Assembly: GCF_018853815.1 (NCBI RefSeq)
Contig: NZ_JAAOMP010000075.1
Span: forward strand, 1 to 64,000
DNA: 64,000 nucleotides
DNA from: Acidithiobacillus sulfurivorans
GTDB lineage: Bacteria > Pseudomonadota > Gammaproteobacteria > Acidithiobacillales > Acidithiobacillaceae
Reading direction: 5' to 3'
Positions 28,825-37,377 of the stretch are shown in pieces; within the stretch, counting starts at the first letter, position 1; every line of letters begins with the position of its first letter. Under the pieces are notes generated by a model. That model was not told the origin of the DNA. It was given only the letters and a program-made list of their open reading frames with translations, and made no database searches. The translations under genes were made by a program, and so were the position numbers.

Positions 28825-30240
28825 ATGAGGATGCACCTGAATATTTCTAACTCTAAAAGATACTGGTTGCTTTTTATAATAGCCGCCACCAGTTTCATTT
28901 TTACTCTTTATAATGTCCAGTACACAGGTGAGGAAGCCGTTTATCCGCTCATGTCATATGAGATGTGGTGTCACGGACATATTTTAACGCCTGTGATGTA
29001 TGGACAAGATTATTGGCGTCCGCCACTTTATAATTTACTCATTACTGGTTTATCAATGTTGATTGGCTGGTCTCATATGCTTGTTGCTGCGCGACTAATC
29101 GCTGCTTTTTCTTCAATAGGCTCAGCGCTTCTAGTTGCTTGGTTTGCCAAGAGGATCTGGAATGATCGTGATTTATTCGCATTTACGGCTTTGGTGTACA
29201 TTACCTTAGGAGATGTTCTTTTTTACGATGGTTGGCTTGCGTACAGTGACCCGTTATTTGCTTTTTTCTGTTTAGCAGCGATGTTGTTTGGATGGCTTGC
29301 AGTGCTCGAGAGGCGTGTTGGTTTCTTTGCACTTGCACTGTTAGCAGTGTCTTGTGCATTTCTTACTAAAGCGCTGACGGCCTATGTTTTTTATGGTGTG
29401 GCCGTCATCGTTATTACCTTTCAGACGCGCGCATGGAGATTTCTTTTTTCATGGCCTTCCTTGTCTATGCATTTTTTTGCTTTATCAATTCCTGTCCTCT
29501 GGTATGGTATGGCACCGGCTGGTGGCGTTATGGCGCATGGAATGCTCAATGATATTATTGGTAAGTTGCAAGGACAAGGAGTTCTGGATTATCTGAATCA
29601 GTTTTTTTCTTATCCGGCAAGAACATTCGGTCAGCTATTCCCGATCTCCGGCATTGTCATTTACGCTATAATACGGCGATATTTACCTTTTAGCCTACCG
29701 AATCAGCATGTGCGGACAGCCCTATGGATATCTGGGATAAATTATTTACCTTACTGGCTTTCACCTCAAAGTGGAATTCGTTATTTGTTACCTATTTATG
29801 GTATTGTGACAATAGCATTGGTGGGATTTATTGCGAACTCTTTAAAGACTAGGAGGTTATTGTTAAAATGGATTTTAGTGGCTATCTTCCTGAAATATAT
29901 ATTCGCTTTGTGGTTATTCCCAGCGTATACAGAGCGTTTTCGTCCGCATCTTGCTGAAATAGCAAAAAATGTGCTAAGGGAAACTCGGGGAGCACCTCTT
30001 TATGTCACTAATGTAGCTTGGGTAGGAATTAGTGTAACGGCGGACATTGATCTGGCGATAAGACCGCACCCGCCACTGGTGAGGCCGCCATCAGATTTAA
30101 CAAATGGGTATGTGCTTAGCTATCCTGGAGACGTGCCCAAAAATTATTCTGTTGTGTCAAAATACCATGGAGCTTGGCTATTATGCTGCGGTATCGTATG
30201 TGCCCACAAGGCAGAAACACCCCCACGTCTGAAAAACTGA
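28825..30240 (+). CDS. PMT/ArnT-like membrane glycosyltransferase
   Basis: The protein of about 471 residues has roughly eleven hydrophobic segments. After TM1 there is an acidic EEAVYP loop and the YWRPPLYN segment, the pattern of GT39/GT83 enzymes such as ArnT, which use polyprenyl-phosphate sugars in the periplasm. The ATG chosen has GAGG 8 bases upstream; a TTG 75 bases earlier is possible. Codons are more A/T rich than in flanking genes. It is a candidate consumer of the lipid-linked sugar made by the two genes at 25938-27622. Confidence 0.75.
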   Translation: MRMHLNISNSKRYWLLFIIAATSFIFTLYNVQYTGEEAVYPLMSYEMWCHGHILTPVMYGQDYWRPPLYNLLITGLSMLIGWSHMLVAARLIAAFSSIGSALLVAWFAKRIWNDRDLFAFTALVYITLGDVLFYDGWLAYSDPLFAFFCLAAMLFGWLAVLERRVGFFALALLAVSCAFLTKALTAYVFYGVAVIVITFQTRAWRFLFSWPSLSMHFFALSIPVLWYGMAPAGGVMAHGMLNDIIGKLQGQGVLDYLNQFFSYPARTFGQLFPISGIVIYAIIRRYLPFSLPNQHVRTALWISGINYLPYWLSPQSGIRYLLPIYGIVTIALVGFIANSLKTRRLLLKWILVAIFLKYIFALWLFPAYTERFRPHLAEIAKNVLRETRGAPLYVTNVAWVGISVTADIDLAIRPHPPLVRPPSDLTNGYVLSYPGDVPKNYSVVSKYHGAWLLCCGIVCAHKAETPPRLKN

Positions 30241-30262
30241 GACTGTCGAAATATATATCGTT

Positions 30263-31456
30263 ATGAAAAAAATAAATATTCCTGATTTCTTGGTATTCAC
30301 GCTATACGCGTTGCCCATGTTTCTATCGCCACTTAGTACCGCAGGCACGGGTATTTCCTTGGGCCTGCTGTTGCTTGGATATGCATTGAGTGGTCATTGG
30401 AGAAACTGGCGTGTACTGCATACGAAACCATGGGCTTTGCCCTTTTTGCTCTTGTTTGGTTGGACCTTGATGGGCCTTATATGGACTTCCGATATGGCAT
30501 CAGGGTTGAAGGTTGCTGAAGCGACAGGTTACGGTTTATTTGCATTAATTGGTGCGACGTTGCCTTGGCAGGAGCGTTGGGTAAAACTATTCATCCGTTT
30601 GTTTTTGGCTGGTTTGGCTTTAAACGCAGTGCTGGCTTTCCTGATGACCTGGAAAATTTTGCCATGGCAAAATACTGATAATCTTCCATATACTGGCTTT
30701 AGTGACCATATATTTTTATCTCTTGTGTTGGTTCAGGCCCTGTTATGGCTGTTATGGGATTTTCACAATTCATGGGCTATCCCTAAATGGTCTGCAGCAT
30801 TACTAGGGCTGCTCTTTTTTGTTCAGCTTATCATTACGCCTGCTCGTTCTGGCCAATTGGCTTTCATTTTGGTGATGCCTATTGCGATTTGGCTACTGTA
30901 TCGTGGACGCTGGAAGTATTGGGCGCTGGTTATTTTGTGTCTTGGTGTAATAGGATTGGGAATGTCACCAGTTGTACAATCTCGAGTTGAATTGGGTATT
31001 GCTAACGTCGAGCAGTTTATCGCCAATCAAAACAGTACGACCACCAGCCTTGGAATCAGAATCGCAACAATGGAAGCCGGCTGGGAAATGTTAGTTGAAC
31101 ATCCTCTAATGGGAGTGGGTACCGGTGATTTTTCTGGAGCAATGAAGGGTCTGCAAAATGCAGGTCAAGTCACAAATACACCGGGCATTACCAATACATC
31201 TGCGGCTAACAGTTACTTAAGCGAAGCAGCAGTCCTTGGGTTCCCTGGATTATTTTTGCTATTATGGATGATGCTTGCTGCAACGATAGAAAGCTGGAAA
31301 AACAGAAAGCAGCCTCAAGGCTGGTTTGTTTTCATGTATCTGGCTGTCTTTTGGCTTGGGGGAATATATAACACTTTGAATTGGGGGTATGACAATGCGA
31401 TCGGCTGGGCCTTGGTCATAGCTATCCCAATGGCTGCTATTGGAAATCGTAAGTGA
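30263..31456 (+). CDS. O-antigen ligase family (WaaL/Wzy-like) membrane protein
   Basis: The 397-residue protein has ten to twelve membrane segments and a large periplasmic loop at about residues 235-320 (SRVELGIANVEQF, RIATMEAGWEMLVEHPLMGVGTGDF), the layout of the Wzy_C/WaaL superfamily. It would join O-chain to lipid A-core or polymerise repeats. It has no clear ribosome site. The downstream GT2 overlaps its stop (GTGA). The A+T-rich composition matches its upstream neighbour. Confidence 0.82.
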   Translation: MKKINIPDFLVFTLYALPMFLSPLSTAGTGISLGLLLLGYALSGHWRNWRVLHTKPWALPFLLLFGWTLMGLIWTSDMASGLKVAEATGYGLFALIGATLPWQERWVKLFIRLFLAGLALNAVLAFLMTWKILPWQNTDNLPYTGFSDHIFLSLVLVQALLWLLWDFHNSWAIPKWSAALLGLLFFVQLIITPARSGQLAFILVMPIAIWLLYRGRWKYWALVILCLGVIGLGMSPVVQSRVELGIANVEQFIANQNSTTTSLGIRIATMEAGWEMLVEHPLMGVGTGDFSGAMKGLQNAGQVTNTPGITNTSAANSYLSEAAVLGFPGLFLLLWMMLAATIESWKNRKQPQGWFVFMYLAVFWLGGIYNTLNWGYDNAIGWALVIAIPMAAIGNRK

Positions 31457-32412
31457 AAATTGCTGTCATTATAGTCAATTATAATGGTGAATCTAAATTG
31501 ATCCCATGTATTGAATCATGGATTGCTGACGGCGGTTCTGAGTCAGATGTTGTGGTTGTGGATAACGGTAGCGTGGACAAATCCATCTCAATTCTCGAAA
31601 ATCAATTCCTTTCTTTGCGGGTCATCCGGAATGCTTGCAATGGCGGCTTTGCTAAGGCTGTGAATCAAGGCATTAGTCAGTCGTGCCAGGATTTGGTTTT
31701 GATCTTGAATAATGATGCTTGCCTGGTCCCTGGTGCCATCAGGGCATTACAGAAATGTGCTTTTGAGCACCCTAATGCCGCCCTGATTGGTGCTCGTTTG
31801 GTCGATCAAAATCTGCGGCCACAAAATGTAGTGGCACCATTCCCCAATGCCTGGCGCGATTTTCTTCCCAGATTTTTGCAGAGGTTGTTCTTGCCTAGAG
31901 GGCAGATTGGTAGACTGGAAGCAGAGCATGAGCCCGTATCGGTTCCGACGTTGATTGGTGCAGCACTTATGGTGCGTAGATCTGCGTTGAAAAGGTTGGG
32001 TTTGATGGATGAAGATTTTTTCTTTTATCTGGAAGAAACTGAGTGGTGTCATCGTGCTCACATCCTTGGTTTTGAGGTCTTGTTGTGTCCCCAAGCTTTG
32101 GTGATGCACGAGCTGGGAGGGACAGCTAATCGCTATCAAGCAGCTTCGCGTATCGAATTCCACCGTTCCCGTATGCTTTACGCTCGCAAGGTTGAGGGAA
32201 GTCTTGCTTGGTTTGTATTGTCTATTCACTATTACTTTAGCTCTAGTATCAATTTGATAAGTAACGCTTTTGCTGTGGTTATGACGCTTTTTCAGGTTTC
32301 AAGATTGCGCCGCAAGACCCGGATGTATGCTGTTGTCTGGCTCTGGCATTTTTCGGGGCGGCCCTCGAGCTGGGGTTTGCCCAACAAGTGTGCGCGGCCT
32401 AAAAATGACTAA
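31453..32412 (+). CDS. GT2 glycosyltransferase, WbbL/rhamnosyltransferase-like
   Basis: The 319-residue protein has a GT2 core (VIIVNYNG, VVVDNGSVD, LILNNDACLVPGA) and the DEDFFFYLEETEWCHRA segment typical of WbbL-type rhamnosyl and related transferases, then a C-terminal amphipathic or membrane-binding region. The GTG start overlaps the ligase stop by 4 bases. It probably adds an O-antigen or outer-core sugar; the donor is not identified. Confidence 0.82.
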   Translation: MKIAVIIVNYNGESKLIPCIESWIADGGSESDVVVVDNGSVDKSISILENQFLSLRVIRNACNGGFAKAVNQGISQSCQDLVLILNNDACLVPGAIRALQKCAFEHPNAALIGARLVDQNLRPQNVVAPFPNAWRDFLPRFLQRLFLPRGQIGRLEAEHEPVSVPTLIGAALMVRRSALKRLGLMDEDFFFYLEETEWCHRAHILGFEVLLCPQALVMHELGGTANRYQAASRIEFHRSRMLYARKVEGSLAWFVLSIHYYFSSSINLISNAFAVVMTLFQVSRLRRKTRMYAVVWLWHFSGRPSSWGLPNKCARPKND

Positions 32413-33172
32413 TCTTTCTGTTGTTTACATCAGTAAAAACAGTGAAAAACATCTCTCGCAATCCTTAGCCAGTGTTCAGGAATTGGCTGACGAAATCTTA
32501 CTGGTGGATTGTGGTTCCACAGATCAAACGACGACAATTGCCAAAAATTTTGGTGCAAGGGTGCTTCATCAGGAATGGCTTGGCTTTGGAGGGCAGAGAC
32601 AATTTGCGGTGAAATCTGCCCGTTATGACTGGATTCTGATGCTGGATACCGATGAAATATTGCGTCCAGATGCCAGGAAACTCATTTTTTCGGCTATCCG
32701 TGAGAGTTCAGCGACAGGTTTCTATCTGTTGCGGCAAAATTATATTGGCCGTAAGCCGATACGGTACAGTGAATGGCGCAATGATTGGGTACTGCGTTTA
32801 TTCGATAGACGGGATGGGTGTTACGACACGCAGGCAAAGGTTCATGAATCATGGCGGGGTTCTGGTCCCACTCAGCGTCTTCCCGGGGTTTCTATCGATC
32901 ATTATCCATTTGCCTTTTTGAAAGAAATGTTGCCAAAATTGCAGCGTTATGCGGAACTTAACGCAGAAAAAGTGTACGCACGCGGTCGATTCATATCGGC
33001 TTGGGCACCTATGAACCATGGATTGTCGGCGTTTCTGCGTAGTTATATCCTGCGCCTGGGCATTCTGGATGGCGTCGATGGTGCCGCCATTGCCTGGACT
33101 ACCGCCTTGGGTGCCTTTATGAAATATGCTATTGCCCGTGAGATGCAGTTGCAGGACAAGGAAAATTCGTGA
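32405..33172 (+). CDS. GT2 glycosyltransferase, WaaE/KdtX-like
   Basis: The 255-residue protein has VVYISKNSEKHL, LLVDCGSTDQT, MLDTDEIL and RKPIRYSEWRNDWVLRLFDR, the pattern of WaaE-type LPS core beta-glucosyltransferases. The ATG overlaps the preceding stop by 8 bases; an upstream start inside the previous gene was rejected. It sits immediately before waaC, consistent with inner-core assembly on the cytoplasmic face. Confidence 0.82.
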   Translation: MTNLSVVYISKNSEKHLSQSLASVQELADEILLVDCGSTDQTTTIAKNFGARVLHQEWLGFGGQRQFAVKSARYDWILMLDTDEILRPDARKLIFSAIRESSATGFYLLRQNYIGRKPIRYSEWRNDWVLRLFDRRDGCYDTQAKVHESWRGSGPTQRLPGVSIDHYPFAFLKEMLPKLQRYAELNAEKVYARGRFISAWAPMNHGLSAFLRSYILRLGILDGVDGAAIAWTTALGAFMKYAIAREMQLQDKENS

Positions 33173-34230
33173 AATTACTGCTGCTGCGCCTCAGCTCTTT
33201 GGGGGATGTGCTGCATACTCTGCCGGCCATGTCCGATCTGGCGGTGAGTCGTCCTGATGTGGAAGTGGACTGGCTGGTGGAACCTGCTTTCGCTCCGGTT
33301 GTTGCCTGGCATTCGAAAGTCAAAAATGCGATTCCTTTTTCCCTGCGGACCCTGAAAAAAGCACCACTCACTTTTCCTGCCGCACTGCGCCAGCTTCGCA
33401 ACACCTTGCGTGCGAATCACTATGACGCGGTGCTGGATAGTCAGGGGCTCTATAAAAGTGCATTTTTGGCCCGGTTGGCGGGTGCTCCGGTTTTGGGACT
33501 GGCGGCGGACAGTGCCAGAGAGCCTGGGGCTTCTCGCTTATATCAACAGCGCTTTACGATTCCCTGGTCCAGTCCTGCCATTGCGCGCAATCGCCAGCTG
33601 TTCGCGGCGGCGCTGCAATATCCTCTTCCTGATACGCGGCCTGACTTTGCTTTGGCCCCTCGTCGTAGGCAATGGCAGGATCAGTCGTTGGCTGAACCGT
33701 TGGCGCAATTGGTCAGAAAGCCTTTTGTTATAGGGTTTCATGCGACTTCTGCCGCCTGGAAAACCAAGGAGTGGCCGGAACAGCACTGGATGACATTGGC
33801 TTCTCGGATGCGCGTAAGCGGCTTGAATTTAGTGCTACCCGCAGCGGACGAACGAGAGCATCTGCGGGTGGCCTCCATTCAGGCAGGTGCTGATAATGTT
33901 CTCGCGCTGCCCCGTCTCAATCTGGAAACGCTGGCCATGGTCATGAGCAGAGCGCAGGCTTTTGTCGGGATGGATACCGGACTGTCTTATCTGGGCAGTG
34001 CTCTGGGTCTGGCTGGAGTAACACTGTATGGACCTACATCCGTAGAACGTTTAGCCCATGGAGGAGGGCAACAGATTAACCTTCAAAGCCCGCAATCCTG
34101 CGCCCCCTGCGGCAAAACCCGCTGTCCGTTGCCCGAGGCGCAAAATGGCCGGATACTTTGTCAGGAGGCGCTGGATCCTGATCGGGTCTGGTCCGCTTTA
34201 TCTTCCTTGCTGGAGTCGTCCGATTTATGA
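33169..34230 (+). CDS. waaC: LPS heptosyltransferase I
   Basis: This GT9 enzyme adds the first heptose to Kdo on lipid A. The 353-residue product starts at GTG (overlapping the previous stop) and has LLLRLSSLGDVLHTLPAMSD, the first-third WaaC signature. Then come GFHATSAAWKTKEWPEQHW in the donor site and MDTGLSYLGSALGLAGVTLYGPT in the C-terminal domain. The end contains a CAPC-x3-C cysteine group. It is followed by a phosphatase-like gene and waaA. Confidence 0.92.
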   Translation: MKLLLLRLSSLGDVLHTLPAMSDLAVSRPDVEVDWLVEPAFAPVVAWHSKVKNAIPFSLRTLKKAPLTFPAALRQLRNTLRANHYDAVLDSQGLYKSAFLARLAGAPVLGLAADSAREPGASRLYQQRFTIPWSSPAIARNRQLFAAALQYPLPDTRPDFALAPRRRQWQDQSLAEPLAQLVRKPFVIGFHATSAAWKTKEWPEQHWMTLASRMRVSGLNLVLPAADEREHLRVASIQAGADNVLALPRLNLETLAMVMSRAQAFVGMDTGLSYLGSALGLAGVTLYGPTSVERLAHGGGQQINLQSPQSCAPCGKTRCPLPEAQNGRILCQEALDPDRVWSALSSLLESSDL

Positions 34231-34907
34231 GTCCGTCCCTCAGACTTTTGCCGGAAGAGCGTCGTCGCTATCGTCGCCATCAATTCTGGACAGATCACGG
34301 CATATTTCGGGAATGGTTTTATGCCAATTTCCATGAAATGGCACCAGGCGTATTTCGTTCGGCACAACCTTCGCCAAGGCAGTTGCGGCTCTGGCATAAG
34401 CGCCATGCTCTCCGGGCAGTACTGAATCTGCGGGCCCCCGCGCCTCGGGAACCCCATTACCGTCTGGAACAGGAAATTTGTGACACTACCGGAATGCAGC
34501 ATATTGTTCTGCATGGTTTCGGTTCCCGTGATTTACCCGAAAAAGAGCGTTTGCTGGCAGCCATGGATTTGTTGACAGAGCTCCCTAAACCTTTTTTGTT
34601 GCACTGCAAATCGGGGGCAGATCGGGCTGGGTTCATGAGTGTTCTGTACATGCATCTGGTCTTGCAGCAGCCCATTGCGGAAGCCCAAAAGCAGTTGCGC
34701 TTATGGCCATTCGGTCATATCCGTCATGCCAATACCGGGATTCTTGACTGGTTTTTCACCAGTTACCGACTGGCTCTTGCCAATGAACCGGGACTCACCT
34801 TACGCCAGTGGATAGAGCGCGATTATGACCGTGATGCGCTACTGAAGAGTTTTCGCCCCTGGTATCGTCTGGATTGGCTGACCGATCGTCTGTTGCATCG
34901 CGAATGA
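34227..34907 (+). CDS. Cysteine-based (dual-specificity/PTP-like) phosphatase
   Basis: The 226-residue soluble protein carries the HCx5R phosphatase loop HCKSGADRAG, with nucleophile Cys127 and Arg133, preceded by VLNLRAP and a GVFRSAQPS motif found in atypical dual-specificity phosphatases. It is bracketed by 4-base overlaps with waaC and waaA, so it is translated with LPS inner-core enzymes. The substrate is unknown: it could be a phosphorylated sugar or lipid in LPS assembly, or a tyrosine kinase target. No signal peptide is present, so it is cytoplasmic. Confidence 0.8.
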   Translation: MSPSLRLLPEERRRYRRHQFWTDHGIFREWFYANFHEMAPGVFRSAQPSPRQLRLWHKRHALRAVLNLRAPAPREPHYRLEQEICDTTGMQHIVLHGFGSRDLPEKERLLAAMDLLTELPKPFLLHCKSGADRAGFMSVLYMHLVLQQPIAEAQKQLRLWPFGHIRHANTGILDWFFTSYRLALANEPGLTLRQWIERDYDRDALLKSFRPWYRLDWLTDRLLHRE

Positions 34908-36160
34908 TGAATCGCCGTATTTACGCGGGATTACTCGGTTTTTTTAGTCCGTTTTTGCTGCTTTTTACCTTATGGCGTGGCTGGCGTCGTCCGCCTTACC
35001 GGGAAAGATGGCAGGAACGCTTCGGCTGGGGAGAAATGCATCAGGATCGCCCCCTATGGATTCATGCGGTGAGTGTCGGAGAAGCCATTGCCGCCATCCC
35101 GCTGGTGCATGCCCTGCAAAAACGCTATCCGAATATTCCGATTCTGCTGACCAGCACAACCCCCACGGGTGCTGCCATCGTCGCTCAGCGTCTGGGTTCG
35201 GCGCTGCGCCAGCACTATATGCCCTATGATACTTCGGCAGCTGTAAGACGTTTTTTGAAGCGTCAGCAGCCCCGCCTTTGTCTGATTATGGAAACCGAAA
35301 TCTGGCCGAATTTATGCTACTGGACGGCCCGGTTTTCTATCCCACTATTATTGATTAATGCGCGCTTGTCGCAGCGTTCACTGCGGGGATATGGACGTTT
35401 TCCAGGTTTGTTTCGCCCGGCGCTGGCCTCCATGACGGCGGTGGCGGCACAAAGTCCCGAGGATGCCGTGGCTTTCAAGAGTCTGGGCGCTTCCCGGGTC
35501 CTGGTCATCGAAAATATCAAGTACGATCTTCCTGAACCCGTGGATGCCCTGGAAAAGGGGCGCATCTGGCGACAACATCTGGCGACCCGGCAGGTTTGGG
35601 TGTTTGCCTCCACCCATGCCGGTGAGGAGAAAATAGCAATAACTGTACTCGAACATTTACGCGTGCATTGGCCCCACCTTTTGCTGGTGCTGATTCCCCG
35701 GCATCCCAGCCGATGCGAAGCGCTTGAGGCAGATCTGAAAGCGGCTGGGATATTGTCTGCGCTGCGTTCCAAGAGTGTTGAAGTTGAAAGTAAAAACGTT
35801 TTGCTGGTGGATACCTTGGGAGAAGTGATGGATTTCTATGCAGCGGCTGATCTGGTGACGGTCGGCGGCAGTTTTGTCTCTGTTGGTGGTCATAATCCAT
35901 TAGAGGCGGCGGTGCTGTCCTGCCCCATCATTTTTGGCCCACACATGGAAAATTTTCGGAGTATTGCGCGGGATATGCTGATTGCTGAAGCCGCTGTTCA
36001 GGCTGATGATGCTGACGCCCTGGAGGCCCAGTTAGAGCACTGGCTGCGCCAACCCAAGGACGCTCAGGAACAGGGAAAAAGAGCTTTGGCCTTTGTCCAA
36101 AAGCAGCGCGGTTCTCTGGAAAAGATTATGCAGCTTCTGGAAGAACTGGATTTGTCCTAG
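34904..36160 (+). CDS. waaA: 3-deoxy-D-manno-octulosonic acid (Kdo) transferase
   Basis: WaaA adds Kdo to lipid IVA. The 418-residue protein has an N-terminal membrane anchor (about residues 5-22), RERWQERFG, the conserved HAVSVGEAIAA and STTPTGAAI motifs, ETEIWPNL, and the C-terminal GGSFVSVGGHNPLEAA motif. Its ATG overlaps the phosphatase stop; a second ATG one codon later is equally possible. The last codons and stop lie in an inverted repeat shared with the end of ovoB. Confidence 0.94.
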   Translation: MMNRRIYAGLLGFFSPFLLLFTLWRGWRRPPYRERWQERFGWGEMHQDRPLWIHAVSVGEAIAAIPLVHALQKRYPNIPILLTSTTPTGAAIVAQRLGSALRQHYMPYDTSAAVRRFLKRQQPRLCLIMETEIWPNLCYWTARFSIPLLLINARLSQRSLRGYGRFPGLFRPALASMTAVAAQSPEDAVAFKSLGASRVLVIENIKYDLPEPVDALEKGRIWRQHLATRQVWVFASTHAGEEKIAITVLEHLRVHWPHLLLVLIPRHPSRCEALEADLKAAGILSALRSKSVEVESKNVLLVDTLGEVMDFYAAADLVTVGGSFVSVGGHNPLEAAVLSCPIIFGPHMENFRSIARDMLIAEAAVQADDADALEAQLEHWLRQPKDAQEQGKRALAFVQKQRGSLEKIMQLLEELDLS

Positions 36161-36225
36161 AGCTGGCAGCGGTCCGGGAGGCTTTGCCGCGACTTTGGCC
36201 CGAGCCGTTGCCAGATCTAGGACAA
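36152..36225. repeat. Inverted-repeat element between convergent waaA and ovoB
   Basis: Two 21-base arms (36152-36172 and 36205-36225) are complementary at 19 of 21 positions, with 10 outer pairs perfect (TTGTCCTAGA/TCTAGGACAA). The arms contain both stop codons, so waaA and ovoB each end in TTG TCC TAG. The 32-base centre plus part of the arms (36165-36210) is 80 percent identical to 54760-54805 on the other strand. It could work as a bidirectional transcription barrier, but there is no U tract. Confidence 0.75.
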
Positions 36226-37377
36226 CAACCCGCTCCGCAAGCGCCATAATCCTTCCTCCAGGACACTGCGGGGTGCTGCAAAATTCAGACGCACAAAACC
36301 CGCTCCGCCCGGCCCGAAACTGGGTCCAAGATTGAGCCCGAGTCCGGCCTTGAGCAGGCTTATCTGGATCTGCTCGTCGTCGCCATAAGCCGCCACGTCG
36401 AGCCAGGCCAGATAACCGAACTCGGGAATTCGATAGCCCAGATCCGGTAGTTCCCGGCGCAGGAATTCCTGAATGAATTGTGCATTGGCAAACAGGTATT
36501 CCCGCAACGCCGTCTGCCATTCTCCACCCTGCTGCCAGGCACTGGTCATGGCCGTCAGGGCGCAGGCATTGGTCTGATGAATCTGGCTGCGATACAGCTC
36601 ATCCCGAAAAGTCTGGCGTAATTCGCTGTCCGGAATAATGGCAATTCCGCCACCAATGCCGGCAATGTTGAAACTCTTGCCCGCCGAACTCAGTAATACA
36701 GACCGGGCTGCGAGCTTTGCAAAGGGAATATGTTGCGCATAACTGAGGTCGGCGTGAATTTCATCGCTGACTACCACGCAGTCGGCCGCCTTACAAAGCT
36801 GGGCCAGTCGCTGAAGTTCTTCTTCTGTCCAGACCCGCCCCACCGGGTTGTGTGGCGAACAGAACAGCAGCAGGCGAGATTGGGTTAAAGCCTTTTCCAG
36901 GGCCTGCCAGTCGATACGGTAAGTAAGGTCCGTTGCCCTTTCCAGGGGCACGAGGAGCAGCTCCCGACCATTTTTCTGCACAGCGCTCATAAAGGGAGGA
37001 TAGATGGGCGGCATAACCATGACGGTGTCGCCTGGTTGAGTAAATGCCCGCACGGCTGCAAATAAGGCCGGTACCACGCCGCTGATGCTTCCCGTCGCGC
37101 CGGGTTCCGGGCGCCAGCCATGACGCGCAGCTATCCATTCGTCAGCCGCACGTAACATGGCCGGTCCGTCGCTGGGGTACCCAAAAATCGGGTGTTCCAG
37201 ACGTTTTCGCAAGCCTTGGATAATAGGGTCAGGAACAGCAAAATCCATATCGGCAACCCACATGGGCAAAACCTCGCCGCCGAAGCGATGCGCTGCTTCA
37301 TCCCATTTTATGGAACCGGTGCCCATGCGCGGAATAACGGCATCAAATGGCGAGACTAAATTTCCATGATTTTTCAT
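36217..37377 (-). CDS. ovoB: Ovothiol PLP-dependent beta-lyase (MalY/PatB-like)
   Basis: The 386-residue fold-type I PLP enzyme has the PatB/MalY start (FDAVIPRMGTGSIKWD), PMWVADMDF, CSPHNPVGRVW, VSDEIHADL and the PLP lysine in SSAGKSFNIAG. Generic MalY homologues cleave cystathionine. Here the ATG overlaps the ovoA stop by 4 bases, so it most likely cleaves the C-S bond of the 5-histidylcysteine sulfoxide made by OvoA, yielding 5-thiohistidine. A 60-residue N-terminal extension in the open frame lies within ovoA and was rejected. Function is inferred from context. Confidence 0.82.
   Translation of the reverse strand: MKNHGNLVSPFDAVIPRMGTGSIKWDEAAHRFGGEVLPMWVADMDFAVPDPIIQGLRKRLEHPIFGYPSDGPAMLRAADEWIAARHGWRPEPGATGSISGVVPALFAAVRAFTQPGDTVMVMPPIYPPFMSAVQKNGRELLLVPLERATDLTYRIDWQALEKALTQSRLLLFCSPHNPVGRVWTEEELQRLAQLCKAADCVVVSDEIHADLSYAQHIPFAKLAARSVLLSSAGKSFNIAGIGGGIAIIPDSELRQTFRDELYRSQIHQTNACALTAMTSAWQQGGEWQTALREYLFANAQFIQEFLRRELPDLGYRIPEFGYLAWLDVAAYGDDEQIQISLLKAGLGLNLGPSFGPGGAGFVRLNFAAPRSVLEEGLWRLRSGLLS

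Noticed and set aside
36093-36335. A short plus-strand frame across the repeat at the waaA/ovoB junction, encoding GFAATLARAV.
   Set aside because: Not called as a gene because it lies mostly in ovoB and lacks a ribosome site, but its core is discussed as a possible coding remnant.
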